Shown here piece after piece: positions 15,429-23,409 of a stretch of 64,000 bases of DNA. Source of the stretch: Saccharomonospora glauca K62 (lineage in GTDB: Bacteria; Actinomycetota; Actinomycetes; Mycobacteriales; Pseudonocardiaceae). Each line of letters starts with the position of its first letter. Within the stretch, counting starts at the first letter, position 1. Location of the stretch: assembly GCF_000243395.2 (NCBI RefSeq), contig NZ_CM001484.1:341589-405588 (forward strand), in the 5' to 3' direction. A program made the position numbers and the translations under genes. Below the pieces are notes generated by a model that saw only the letters and a program-made list of their open reading frames with translations, searched no databases and was not told the DNA's origin.

Positions 15429-16795
15429 CACCAGTGCGAACCTCCCGCCTGGTCGGGGAGCTGCCGGGCGAGGACGAGCGGTTGGCGCTGCTGCTGCGGG
15501 GCTCGGGGTTCCGGTCGTGGCGGGCCAAGGTCGAGGCGGTCGGCGGGTGCGCGAAGCCGGTGCGCCTGGCGGGCTCGGCGGTGTGGGAGACGGCTGATGG
15601 TCGGCGGGTGCGGGAGTTGGACGGCACGCTGTTGGCCGCGTGCGGGAATCGGCGGGAGTCGGTGTGTCCGTCGTGCGCGCATCGGTATTCGGCGGACACG
15701 TTCCACCTGGTCCGTGCGGGCCTGTCCGGTGGCAAGGGCGTGGCGGAGGCGGTGGCGGGGCATCCTCGGCTGTTCGTGACGCTGACCGCGCCGTCGTTCG
15801 GGTCGGTGCACAACCAGCCTGCCACCCGCAGCGGTCAGCGTCGCCCGTGCGCCTGCGGGCGGGTTCATCACGACTACGACCCCGTGTTGGGCACGCCGCT
15901 CGATCCGGAGTCCTACGACTACGTGGGCGCGGTGTTGTGGCAGGCGCACGCCTCGGAGCTGTGGCGGCGCTTCACCATCACCTGTGCCCGGCATCTGGCC
16001 CGCGCCCTCGGGGTACGGCCGAGCGCGCTGAAACACCACCTGCGGCTGTCGTATGCCAAGGTGGCGGAGTATCAGCGGCGGGGCCTGGTGCACTTCCACG
16101 CCGTGATCCGCCTCGACGGACCCGACGGCCCCGACACCGCGCCCCCGGCGGCGGCCACGGTCGGCCTGTTGGAGCGGGTGGTGCGCTCGGCAGCGGCAGC
16201 GGTGGCGGTCGACTCGCCACCGTCTGAGGCGGTGGGGGCGCGGCGGCTGGTGTGGGGTCGTCAAATCGACTGCCGGGCCATCACCGAGACCGAGCCGGAT
16301 GATCCGGCGGCGTTGGTGCGGGGCTCGTCGGTGGCCTCCTACATCGCCAAGTACGCCACCAAGGGCACCGGCCATGCCCCCGGCGCGGACACCCCGATTC
16401 GCTCCGAACAACACATCGCCGACCTGGATGTCACCGACCACACCCGCACCATGATCCGCACCGCCTGGTGGCTCGGCGGGCTGCCGGAGCTGGCGGATCT
16501 GCGGCTGCGGAAGTGGGCGCACATGCTCGGCTTCCGCGGGCACTTCCTCACGAAGTCCCGCCGCTACTCCACCACCTTCACCGCCCTGCGCGGCGCTCGT
16601 CGGGAGCACCGTTTCGCCCAGGAGCTGGCCGACCTCGGCATCCACGACCCCGACCAGGTCACCGTCATCAACGACTGGTCGCTGATCGGCGTCGGCTACC
16701 GCAGTGCTGCCGAACGCGACTTCGCCCACGCCATTGCCGAGAAGGCCATTCAGCGGCGAAGGGGCCATCGGGTCGAGAGTGCGGCGGTGGTGTGA
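15425..16795 (+). CDS. repSA: RepSA-like rolling-circle replication initiator
   Basis: 456 residues from the GTG at 15425. Actinomycete integrative-element initiator that nicks the double-strand origin. A zinc-like cluster CPSC is at 81-84 (with C73 and H86 nearby). The HUH motif HFH is at 223-225 within GLVHFHAVIRLDG, and catalytic Tyr candidates Y306/Y310 are in SVASYIAKYATKGT. WWLGGLPELADLRLRKWAHMLGFRGHFLTKSRRYSTTF-like landmarks (GFRGHF, TKSRRYSTT) near 360-395 are typical of the family. The start overlaps the preceding gene by 4 bases and the stop shares one base with the integrase ATG (TGATG), so the three genes form one operon. No intact separate excisionase gene fits between repSA and int. 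Confidence 0.88.
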   Translation: MTPVRTSRLVGELPGEDERLALLLRGSGFRSWRAKVEAVGGCAKPVRLAGSAVWETADGRRVRELDGTLLAACGNRRESVCPSCAHRYSADTFHLVRAGLSGGKGVAEAVAGHPRLFVTLTAPSFGSVHNQPATRSGQRRPCACGRVHHDYDPVLGTPLDPESYDYVGAVLWQAHASELWRRFTITCARHLARALGVRPSALKHHLRLSYAKVAEYQRRGLVHFHAVIRLDGPDGPDTAPPAAATVGLLERVVRSAAAAVAVDSPPSEAVGARRLVWGRQIDCRAITETEPDDPAALVRGSSVASYIAKYATKGTGHAPGADTPIRSEQHIADLDVTDHTRTMIRTAWWLGGLPELADLRLRKWAHMLGFRGHFLTKSRRYSTTFTALRGARREHRFAQELADLGIHDPDQVTVINDWSLIGVGYRSAAERDFAHAIAEKAIQRRRGHRVESAAVV

Positions 16796-18000
16796 TGGCG
16801 GTCGATGACCTTTGGTACCACCGCGCTCGTGATCCCGAGACGGGAGAGCGGCGGCCGACGAAGCGCCACGGTCGCGGCAAGCGGTGGCGGGTTCGCTGGA
16901 TCGACCCCGAGACGGGGCAGACTCGTACGCAGCTCTTCGATCGGCGGGCCGATGCCGAGCGGCACGACGCCAACATGCGTGCGGACATCTCGCGGGGGCA
17001 ATACGTGGACCCTCGCGCGGGCAAGCTCACCGTTGCCGAGTACGCCGAGCACTGGCGTCGGACCCAGCTTCATCGGCAGAGCACGGCCGAGCGAACTGAG
17101 CGGGTCATTCGACGGCACATCGTTCCCGTGCTGGGGGCACTGCCGCTGGCGCAGGTACGGAGCTCGCACATTCGAGGGTGGGTCAAGGACCGCGCGGAAC
17201 GCCTCGCGCCGAGCACGTTGGCGACCGTCTACCACGGCACGCTCGTGCCGCTGTTCAATGCGGCCGTCGCCGACAAGCGCATCGGCAGCACGCCGTGCGT
17301 CGGCATCCGATTGCCGGAGGTCCCGGACACGCGGTACTACATCGCCAAGCCGGAACAGGTGCATGCGCTGGCGGAAGCCTTGCCCGAGCGGTACCGGGCG
17401 ATCGTCTACCTCGCTGCCGGCTGCGGCTGGCGTGGTGGCGAGATCTTCGGCCTCGAACGCGATGCGATCGACTTCGAGCGTCGCGAGATACACGTCCGCC
17501 AACAGCTCACTGTCGTGAGCGGGCGAAGCCCCTTCCTTGCCCCGCCGAAGACAAAGACCAGCATTCGGACGAACGAGCTACCCGTGGTCGTGGCGGAGGC
17601 GCTGCGCCACCACCTGGAGACCTTCCGGTCATTGCCCGAGGAGATCGACGACGAGACGGACCCGCGCCGGCCGATCCGGCGTCCGGCCGATCTCGTGTTC
17701 ACGCGAGGAGACGGCCGGCCGATTCATCGATCGGACTGGTCGTTCATCTGGCGGCCCGCGGTGGAGAAGGCGGGCCTGCCGAAGGGATTCGGCCTGCGTG
17801 ACCTGCGGCACTACTTCGCCACGGTGCTGATCTTCGGGGGAGCCAACGTCAAGACCGTTCAGCTCGCGATGGGTCACACGACGCCGACGGTCACCCTGAA
17901 CACCTACGTGGGCTACTGGCCGGACGCCGTGGACCAAACCCGCTCGCTGGTGGACTCCGCCCTCGGTTGTACCGGGGATGTGCCCGGCGGCACCGATTGA
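16795..18000 (+). CDS. int: Tyrosine site-specific integrase of the element
   Basis: 401 residues. N-terminal arm-binding region with Arg/Trp-rich strands (KRWRVRWIDPETGQTRTQLF landmarks), core-binding SAM-like domain about 75-170, catalytic domain about 180-385. Catalytic residues: R213 (GWRGGEI), probable K252-254, R338 in LRDLRHYFA (the position three before it is Arg, not His), H361 (MGH), and the nucleophile Y371 (LNTYVGY). It ends 30 bp from the right attachment core, the normal place for an attP-proximal integrase. Recombination at the yajQ 3' end is deduced from the flanking direct repeats. ATG overlaps the repSA stop by one base. Confidence 0.95.
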   Translation: MAVDDLWYHRARDPETGERRPTKRHGRGKRWRVRWIDPETGQTRTQLFDRRADAERHDANMRADISRGQYVDPRAGKLTVAEYAEHWRRTQLHRQSTAERTERVIRRHIVPVLGALPLAQVRSSHIRGWVKDRAERLAPSTLATVYHGTLVPLFNAAVADKRIGSTPCVGIRLPEVPDTRYYIAKPEQVHALAEALPERYRAIVYLAAGCGWRGGEIFGLERDAIDFERREIHVRQQLTVVSGRSPFLAPPKTKTSIRTNELPVVVAEALRHHLETFRSLPEEIDDETDPRRPIRRPADLVFTRGDGRPIHRSDWSFIWRPAVEKAGLPKGFGLRDLRHYFATVLIFGGANVKTVQLAMGHTTPTVTLNTYVGYWPDAVDQTRSLVDSALGCTGDVPGGTD

Positions 18001-18028
18001 CGCATTACCGCAGGTCACGCAGCGAATG

Positions 18029-18520
18029 TCACCGGTAGTTGGTGAACTGCAGGGCGATGCCGAAGTCCTGGTTCTTCAGCAGCGTGATGACCTCCTGGAG
18101 GTGGTCCTTCTTCTTGCCGGACACCCGGAGCTGGTCACCCTGGATCTGGGCTTGCACGCCCTTCGGGCCCTCGTCGCGGATGAACTTGGCGATCTTCTTC
18201 GCCTTGTCCGCCTCGATGCCTTCAAGGATCTTGCCGTTGATCTTGTAGACCTTGCCGGAGACGGCGGGCTCGCCGGCCTCGAAGGCTTTGAGGGAGACAC
18301 CGCGCTTGACCAGTTTCTCCTTGAAGACCTCCACCGCCGCCTTCGCGCGCTCCTCGGTCTCGGCCTCGATCGTCACGGCACGCTCACCGGCCCACTCGAT
18401 CTTGGCGCCGGTGCCGCGGAAGTCGAACCGCGTGGACAGCTCCTTGCTCGCCTGGTTGAGCGCGTTGTCCACCTCCTGACGGTCGACCTTGCTGACGACG
18501 TCGAAAGAGGGATCGGCCAC
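18029..18520 (-). CDS. yajQ: YajQ/DUF520 nucleotide-binding protein
   Basis: 163 residues from the GTG at 18518-18520 ([13 protein letters not shown]), the standard family length. Two ferredoxin-like halves ([14 protein letters not shown], and [13 protein letters not shown]...[16 protein letters not shown]). YajQ proteins bind nucleotides, cyclic di-GMP in Xanthomonas and tRNA/nucleotides in E. coli; the role in actinobacteria is not settled. The last codons coincide with the attachment core 18031-18050, so the mobile element integrated at the 3' end without damaging the protein. It converges with int, 28 bp away. Confidence 0.92.
   Translation of the reverse strand: MADPSFDVVSKVDRQEVDNALNQASKELSTRFDFRGTGAKIEWAGERAVTIEAETEERAKAAVEVFKEKLVKRGVSLKAFEAGEPAVSGKVYKINGKILEGIEADKAKKIAKFIRDEGPKGVQAQIQGDQLRVSGKKKDHLQEVITLLKNQDFGIALQFTNYR
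18031..18050. repeat. attR core within the yajQ 3' end
   Basis: Right copy of the 20-bp direct repeat. On the minus strand it encodes the YajQ C-terminal residues LQFTNYR plus most of the region up to the stop. Differs from attL by one base. Confidence 0.85.
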
Positions 18521-18637
18521 GTCATACACCTCGTCGTTTCGGCTGTTGGTTGGCTCTCACCCTAGTCAGTGCCAACCCCGCCGGTTGGGTGAGTTGGGGG
18601 TTCGCTATCCTTGGTGTCAGCCGGATTCACCGGTCTC

Positions 18638-18719
18638 GGCGGGTTACCCGAGTGGCCAAAGGGATCTGACTGTAAATCAGACGGCTCAGCCTACGGGGGT
18701 TCGAATCCCTCACCCGCCA
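18638..18719 (+). tRNA. tRNA-Tyr (GUA)
   Basis: 82 nt. Acceptor stem GGCGGGT/ACCCGCC with discriminator A. The anticodon arm CTGACTGTAAATCAG has anticodon GTA. A long variable arm is present, as expected for bacterial tRNA-Tyr. T-arm GGTTCGAATCC. CCA is not encoded beyond the first C. Confidence 0.95.
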
Positions 18720-18731
18720 CAAGCAGGCGAA

Positions 18732-18763
18732 ACGCCCCGCTGCCAAGTCAGGTAGCGGGGCGT
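18732..18763 (+). terminator. Terminator after tRNA-Tyr
   Basis: Stem ACGCCCCGCT paired with AGCGGGGCGT around a 12-nt loop, followed by TCGTCGT. It starts 13 bp after the tRNA. Confidence 0.75.
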
Positions 18764-18771
18764 TCGTCGTC

Positions 18772-19212
18772 GTGTGGGGCGTCCGAGGGGCGACGGGAGG
18801 AACGCCTAGGTTCCTCGGCATTCGACTGCACCTGATCACACTGGTGGTGGACGACTACGACCGGGCCATCCGGTTCTTCGTGGACGCCTTGGGTTTCGAG
18901 CTCGTCGAGGACACCCCGGCGCTTGCGAACGACGGGCGCCCCAAGCGGTGGGTCGTCGTCCGGCCGCCGGGCGGGGAGGCGGGCATCCTGCTTGCCCGAG
19001 CTGACGGTGAGGACCAGAGAGCCGTGGTCGGGAAGCAGTTCGCGGGCAGAGTGGGGTTCTTCCTGCAGGTGGACGACTTCGACTCCGCGTTCGAACGGAT
19101 GGTCGCGGCCGGGGTCGAGTTCGTGACGGCGCCCCGCACCGAGAGCTACGGGCGGGTCGCCGTCTTCCGGGACGTCGCGGGTAACCGGTGGGATCTGCTC
19201 GGTCCCGCATGA
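18772..19212 (+). CDS. VOC (glyoxalase/dioxygenase-fold) family protein
   Basis: Up to 146 residues; the domain proper begins at about residue 17 (IRLHLITLVVDDYDRAIRFFVDALGFEL). Single vicinal-oxygen-chelate module with two beta-alpha-beta-beta-beta repeats. Metal-site candidates are the His in LHLITLVV and the acidic position in VAVFRDVAGNRWDLL. Substrate unknown. The GTG at 18772 is the only in-frame start in the open frame, but it falls just behind the tRNA terminator and has no ribosome site; the true start may be a non-standard codon further in. Confidence 0.78.
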   Translation: MWGVRGATGGTPRFLGIRLHLITLVVDDYDRAIRFFVDALGFELVEDTPALANDGRPKRWVVVRPPGGEAGILLARADGEDQRAVVGKQFAGRVGFFLQVDDFDSAFERMVAAGVEFVTAPRTESYGRVAVFRDVAGNRWDLLGPA

Positions 19213-19234
19213 GGCGCCGCGCCTTCGGCGTCCG

Positions 19235-20725
19235 TCACAACTCCGGTTCCTCGTCCGCCCAGGGCTGCTCGGCCTCCAACTGCGTGGCCAGGGCCAGCAG
19301 GGTGGCCTCTCCGCCGAGCCCGGCGACGAACTGCACCCCGAGTGGCAGGCCACTCGCCGTCCGGTAGAGCGGCACGGACATCGCGGGACGCCCCGTGAGG
19401 TTGGCCAGTTGCGTGAACGGCACCGGCGCGAGGTTGGCGAGGATCTGGTCGTTCCACACCTTGGTGCGGGCGAGCGGCCCGGTGAGGTGGAGCCGGAGCA
19501 GGAGCTCCCCACCGAGGCGCAGCAGCGGCGGGGTGGCCAGCTCGCCGACCCGCACGGGCGGGCGAGAGAGCGTCGGGGTGAGCAGCAGGTCGTATCGCTC
19601 GTGGAACTCGGCCAGTGCGCGGGTGTAGTCGTTCCAGCGTTCCCCGGCCGCGGCGTAGTCCACTGCCCGCACGGTGCGCGCGACGGCGGCGAGCAGCCGG
19701 GTGTCCACTTCGAACTCCCGATCGCGCGCGCCGAGGTTCCGCTTGAGCTCCGCGATGGTCGCGGCCGTCTGGGCCGACCACATCGTCATGAAGTCGCGGG
19801 CCAGGGCCACGCCGTCGATGTCGGGCTCGGCCGGTTCGACGTCGTGGCCGAGCTTTCCGAGCAGCGAGGCCGTGTGTTCCACGGCGGCCACGGCGTCCGC
19901 GTGGACGGGCATCCCGAGCGGGGAGCGGGTGGTGAAGCCGATGCGCAGCTTCGACGGCGTCCGCTTGGCCAGCTCGACGTACGACGTGTCGGGAACGGCC
20001 GCCAGGTACGGGCCGCCGAGGTCCGGGGTCCGGGTCAGCACGTCGAGCATCGCGGCGGTGTCGCGCACGGTCCGCGACACCACGCCGTCCGTGGCGGCGC
20101 CCGACAGGGACTCGCCGCGGTCGGGTCCCGCGGGCACCAGACCTCGGCCGGGCTTGAGGCCGAAGATGCCGCAGCAGGCGGCCGGAATCCGGATGGACCC
20201 TCCGCCGTCGCTGGCGCCGGCCACCGGCACCACGCCCGCGGCCACCGCGGCCGCCGAACCTCCGGACGAACCGCCGGGCGTGTGAGCGAGGTTCCACGGG
20301 TTGCGGGTCGGCCCGGTGGCCTCGGACTCGGTGACGCCCTTCGTGCCGAACTCCGGGGTGGCGGTCTTGCCGAACACCACGAGCCCGGCGTCGAGCCAGC
20401 GTCGGACGACCTCGCTGTGCCGGGCCGGCACGTTGTGGCGCAGGGCTCGGGACCCGCTCCCGGTGGGCACGCCCGCGTAGTCCTGCGAGAGGTCCTTGAG
20501 CAGGAACGGCACCCCCGCGAACGGCCCCGACAGCTCGGAGGCCGCCCGCTTCCTGGCGATGTCGTACATCGGGTACACGATCGCGTTCAGCCGACCGTTC
20601 ACCTGCTCGGCGCGCCCGATCGCGGTCTCCAGCAGCTCACTCGGCGACACCTCCCGGCGCGCCACCAGCTCCGCCAGCCCCACCGCGTCGTATCGCCGGT
20701 ACTCGTCGTATTCGATCGCCGTCAT
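19235..20725 (-). CDS. Amidase signature family protein
   Basis: 496 residues. Full-length amidase with the Gly/Ser signature GGSSGGSAAAVAAG and a Ser-cisSer-Lys triad inferred as K77 (LLKDL), S153 (GGSSGG) and S177 (GGGSIRIPA). The C-terminal part (LPLGVQFVAGLGGEATLL) is also typical. Hydrolyses an amide bond; the substrate is not recognisable, and similar enzymes act on aryl-amides, nylon oligomers or aminoacyl amides. Start ATG 20723-20725 (MTAIEYDEYRRYDA). The longer open frame upstream is non-homologous. Stand-alone, divergent from the kinase gene. Confidence 0.92.
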   Translation of the reverse strand: MTAIEYDEYRRYDAVGLAELVARREVSPSELLETAIGRAEQVNGRLNAIVYPMYDIARKRAASELSGPFAGVPFLLKDLSQDYAGVPTGSGSRALRHNVPARHSEVVRRWLDAGLVVFGKTATPEFGTKGVTESEATGPTRNPWNLAHTPGGSSGGSAAAVAAGVVPVAGASDGGGSIRIPAACCGIFGLKPGRGLVPAGPDRGESLSGAATDGVVSRTVRDTAAMLDVLTRTPDLGGPYLAAVPDTSYVELAKRTPSKLRIGFTTRSPLGMPVHADAVAAVEHTASLLGKLGHDVEPAEPDIDGVALARDFMTMWSAQTAATIAELKRNLGARDREFEVDTRLLAAVARTVRAVDYAAAGERWNDYTRALAEFHERYDLLLTPTLSRPPVRVGELATPPLLRLGGELLLRLHLTGPLARTKVWNDQILANLAPVPFTQLANLTGRPAMSVPLYRTASGLPLGVQFVAGLGGEATLLALATQLEAEQPWADEEPEL

Positions 20726-20854
20726 CGCCACCGTCCGAGAGTTCTTCCGCGGGTCCGATCGGATCAACGTCTCGGTCGGTCCGGCGTGACGGTCGGCCGC
20801 CGTGTTCGTGACCTTGGTCGCTCGAAGGCGCCCACGGTCTCCTAGGGTTTCGGC

Positions 20855-21667
20855 GTGAGCGTTCGCGAGGTCGCCGAGATTCCCACGGCGCCGGTCGCCG
20901 TGCCCGCGGCGGTCACCGAGCTGGCCGGGGAGGACGCGATCACCCCGGTGTGGCGCAACGAGCTGGGCGGGCTCACGTTCCGGCTCGACGCGCGGGACGG
21001 CGGGACTCGCTACGTCAAGTGGGTCGCCCACGGCACGCCCGAGCTCGATCTCGCCGCCGAGGCGGAACGCCTCACGTGGGCGGGGAGCTGGGTGTCGGTG
21101 CCGCGCGTGCTGGGCCGGGGCACCGACGCCGCCGGCGCGTGGTTGGTGACCGCCGCCGTGCCGGGACGTTCGGCGGTGGACGCCCGTTGGCTGGCCGATC
21201 CCGTCACCGCGGCCACCGCCATCGGGCAGGGGTTGCGGAGGTTCCACGACGCGCTCCCCGCCACCGACTGCCCGTACCGGTGGAGCGTCACGGACCGGCT
21301 GCGACGTGTCGAGCAGCGCCTCGCCGACGGCGAGGGACCCAAGAACTGGGCCCCCGAGCACCGTCGTCTCACGGTCGCCGAGGCCCGTGCTCGCCTGGCC
21401 GCGACGCCGCCCGTGGACCGGCTCGTCGTGTGTCACGGTGACGCGTGCGCGCCCAACACGCTGCTGCACGACGACGGCACCTTCTCCGCGCACGTCGACC
21501 TGGGATCGCTCGGCGTGGCCGATCGGTGGGCCGACCTCGCCGTCGCCGCGTGGAGCCTGGACTGGAACCACGGCCCCGGCTACGACCACTTCGTGTACGC
21601 CGCCTACGGCGTCGAGCCCGATCCCGAGCGCATCGCCTACTACCGGCTGCTCTGGGACCTGGGCTGA
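20855..21667 (+). CDS. Aminoglycoside phosphotransferase (APH)-family kinase
   Basis: 270 residues, APH(3')-like protein-kinase fold. K55 (YVKWV) is the ATP lysine and E69 in LAAEAERL its partner. The Brenner motif is HGDACAPNTLL (catalytic D196, N201), and the metal Asp is in HVDLGSLGVADRWADLA (D215). The fold and motif order match APH(3') enzymes more than choline kinases, but resistance function cannot be assumed: such chromosomal kinases in actinomycetes often have other small-molecule substrates. GTG start at 20855. It overlaps the convergent small gene by 28 bp. Confidence 0.87.
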   Translation: MSVREVAEIPTAPVAVPAAVTELAGEDAITPVWRNELGGLTFRLDARDGGTRYVKWVAHGTPELDLAAEAERLTWAGSWVSVPRVLGRGTDAAGAWLVTAAVPGRSAVDARWLADPVTAATAIGQGLRRFHDALPATDCPYRWSVTDRLRRVEQRLADGEGPKNWAPEHRRLTVAEARARLAATPPVDRLVVCHGDACAPNTLLHDDGTFSAHVDLGSLGVADRWADLAVAAWSLDWNHGPGYDHFVYAAYGVEPDPERIAYYRLLWDLG

Positions 21668-21927
21668 TCGTCGTCCTCGCCGGGATTCTCCGCCGTCTCC
21701 GAGTCGGGCAGTGCGCAGGCGAACCGGTAGTCGACGGTGATGTCGCGGTAGGTGTGCCCGGCGCGCACGCGGTCGGGCAGGCCCAGTCGGTCACTCTCGG
21801 ACACCGACCGGTAACCGGGGGAGCCGTGGAATGACACCGACGTCCGGGGGCCGTCGTGCCAGCGCAGTCGTCGCCCCACGACCCGCGCCGTGAACGAGAC
21901 GTCGGGCTCCCATGAGTGCTCGCTCAC
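21640..21927 (-). CDS. Hypothetical 95-residue protein
   Basis: Not recognised. The middle is polar and beta-prone (VSFTARVVGRRLRWHDG, RTSVSFHGSPGYRSV, TYRDITVDYRFACAL), and the C-terminal 20 residues are acidic and probably disordered. It starts at ATG 21925-21927, whose ATGA overlaps the end of the upstream repeat protein, suggesting coupled translation with it. Its 3' end overlaps the convergent kinase gene by 28 bp. Confidence 0.6.
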   Translation of the reverse strand: MSEHSWEPDVSFTARVVGRRLRWHDGPRTSVSFHGSPGYRSVSESDRLGLPDRVRAGHTYRDITVDYRFACALPDSETAENPGEDDDQPRSQSSR

Positions 21928-22838
21928 GTCGGCCGGGGCCTGCGGCGTTTTGGGGGTGCGTGCCCCCGGCGATCGCGGTTCGTGCTCCGTGGCCGTTCGG
22001 GTCGCATCGGTTTCCGAGGCTCCTCGGCCTCCTCGGCGGCGCCTTCGTCCGGGCCTTCTTCGGAGCCTTCTTCGGGGCCGAGGTCGTCGTCCTCGTCCGC
22101 CGCCCCGCTCAGGCCGCCGACGGCTTTCCCCGTGCTGTCGGTGAGGCGTCGTGTGCCCGCGCCCACGTCCCGCGCGGTCTCGCCGGCACCGTGTCCGACA
22201 TCTTCCACTGCCTCGCCGGCACCGTGTCCGACGTCTTCCACCGCGCCACCGGCGCCCCGGCCCACGTCTTCCACCGCGCCGCCCGCGCCGTGACCGACGT
22301 CCTCGACCGCTTCGCCCGCGCCGTGCCCCACGTCCTCCACTGCCTCGCCGGCACCGCGTCCGACGTCCTCCACCGCGCCGCCCGCGCCGTGCCCCACGTC
22401 CTCGATCGCCTTGCGGCCGCCCGCGCCGAGCTCGCCGACCGCGCTGCCCGCCTCGCGCAGCGCGGGCTCAACGGCGCGCACCACGTGTTCCAACACCTGG
22501 GGGTTGCGGTCGATGGTGGTGAGCACGCGGTCGATGATCTGGGCCACGCGGTCGAGCCGAACCTTGAGCTGGGCCTGTGCCTTGACGCCCGTGATGGTCA
22601 GCGAGACCCTGCCCAGCGACACGTCGGCGCCGACGTGGAGTTTCAGCAGTTCGAGCACGTCGGCCTGGAGCGAGACATGCGCTCGCAGGTCCTCGACGTC
22701 GAGGTCGATCTCGTCGACCGACAGGTTCGGTACGTCGAGCAGGACGTCCGGCTCGACAGCGTGCGTCTCGTCGGGCTCGGAGGGCGGGCCGGGCGGTTCG
22801 CCACCTTCCGGGCCGTCGCCGTCGTTCCACTGTGTCAC
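21924..22838 (-). CDS. Protein with tandem 11-residue repeats
   Basis: 304 residues from the GTG at 22836-22838 (VTQWNDGDGPEGG). An acidic/proline-rich N-terminus is followed by a conserved-looking domain of about residues 30-135 (LDVPNLSVDEIDLDVEDLRAHVSLQADVLELLKLHVGADV, seen as landmarks LDVPNLSVDEI, LRAHVSLQADV and LDRVAQIIDRVL). Then come about eight copies of an 11-residue unit, AVEDVGHGAGE with H/R and E/G variation (about 143-228), and an acidic then strongly basic tail. The period suggests a long amphipathic helix of the hendecad type. The N-terminal domain occurs in other actinomycete proteins of unknown function. No signal peptide. Confidence 0.75.
   Translation of the reverse strand: MTQWNDGDGPEGGEPPGPPSEPDETHAVEPDVLLDVPNLSVDEIDLDVEDLRAHVSLQADVLELLKLHVGADVSLGRVSLTITGVKAQAQLKVRLDRVAQIIDRVLTTIDRNPQVLEHVVRAVEPALREAGSAVGELGAGGRKAIEDVGHGAGGAVEDVGRGAGEAVEDVGHGAGEAVEDVGHGAGGAVEDVGRGAGGAVEDVGHGAGEAVEDVGHGAGETARDVGAGTRRLTDSTGKAVGGLSGAADEDDDLGPEEGSEEGPDEGAAEEAEEPRKPMRPERPRSTNRDRRGHAPPKRRRPRPT
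22155..22412 (-). repeat. 33-bp tandem coding repeats (about 8 copies)
   Basis: In-frame 33-bp repeats encoding the 11-residue unit. Copies differ mainly at the His/Arg and Glu/Gly codons and include alternating near-identical units, a likely site of copy-number change. Confidence 0.9.
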
Positions 22839-22894
22839 CTCGGACCACCTCTCAGCGTGGAGGTACGTCCTGGTGAGTACCCGTTCGCGCGGCC

Positions 22895-23383
22895 TTATCG
22901 CTCGACTCGGGGCCTGAGTGTGGGGGCGAGCGTGGCCGGGTCGGGCGGCGTCTCGTGGCGCGGCACGCTCTCGGCCAGCACGGCGGCCCACTCGCACAGG
23001 GCCGGGACGTCGATGCCGTACGGGCGAGCGTCGGCGAACGGCGCGATGTTCTCGGCACCGCGACGCAGTAGGGTCACGGCTCCCGTCGGATTGCCGCGCG
23101 CGGCGTGGGTGATCCCCACCGCGAGCTGCGCGAGCCCCCGCCACAGCTCCCGTTCGGCCTCCGGCCCCGACTTCCAGGCGTCCTCGAACACTTCGTGGGC
23201 GTGGAAGGGCTTGCCCTCGTCGAGGAGTTGTTGCGCCTCGCGCAACGTCTCCTCCGGAGTGCGCGTCACGCCTTCGGGCTGTCGGGGCACGCCGGTCGCG
23301 CCTCGCGGCAACGGCCTGCCGAGGCCGTCCCTCGGTCTGGCGTTACGGGCTCGGCCCTCGTCGTCTCGGTCGCGCTCGGCCAC
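22895..23383 (-). CDS. DUF309 family protein
   Basis: 162 residues. The core matches DUF309: EAQQLLDEGKPFHAHEVFEDAWK (landmarks FHAHEVFEDAW), then ELWRGLAQLAVGITHAARGN and TLLRRGAENI. These proteins are small helical domains with conserved His/Glu/Trp and no established function. The N-terminal ~35 residues are charged and probably not part of the domain; the annotated start is GTG at 23381-23383, and a start closer to the domain is possible. Confidence 0.85.
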   Translation of the reverse strand: MAERDRDDEGRARNARPRDGLGRPLPRGATGVPRQPEGVTRTPEETLREAQQLLDEGKPFHAHEVFEDAWKSGPEAERELWRGLAQLAVGITHAARGNPTGAVTLLRRGAENIAPFADARPYGIDVPALCEWAAVLAESVPRHETPPDPATLAPTLRPRVER

Positions 23384-23409
23384 GTGTCGAGTGTGGCATG
23401 GTCGTCGGG

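Larger units (their letters stand above)
12143..18050. mobile_element. Integrated AICE-like element in the 3' end of yajQ
   Basis: Bounded by a direct repeat: ACCG(A/G)TAGTTGGTGAACTGC at 12143-12162 and 18031-18050, 19 of 20 bases identical. The right copy encodes the C-terminal codons of yajQ (QFTNYR then stop), so yajQ stays intact after integration. Contents: lower-GC HEPN-motif gene, large palindrome, GNAT, GntR, small zinc-finger protein, RepSA-like initiator, tyrosine integrase. The integrase sits next to the right end, as in pSAM2-type actinomycete integrative elements. No TraB/FtsK-type transfer gene, spread gene or separate excisionase is seen, so it may be non-self-transmissible or decayed. 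Confidence 0.88.

Noticed and set aside
20726-21589. Extension of the amidase frame across the kinase gene
   Set aside because: The amidase family begins at the ATG 20723-20725; the extension is antisense to a kinase with intact HGDxxxxN motif.
20855-21667. Dedicated aminoglycoside resistance gene
   Set aside because: APH fold is clear, but nothing in the sequence or neighbourhood shows an aminoglycoside substrate; kept only as APH-family kinase.
22155-22412. CRISPR array
   Set aside because: Regular 33-bp spacing, but there are no unique spacers; units are contiguous in-frame coding repeats.
22151-22522. Plus-strand repeat-rich frames opposite the 11-residue repeat gene
   Set aside because: Repeats in these frames merely mirror the minus-strand repeat; the minus frame has a start, conserved N-terminal domain and coupled downstream gene.
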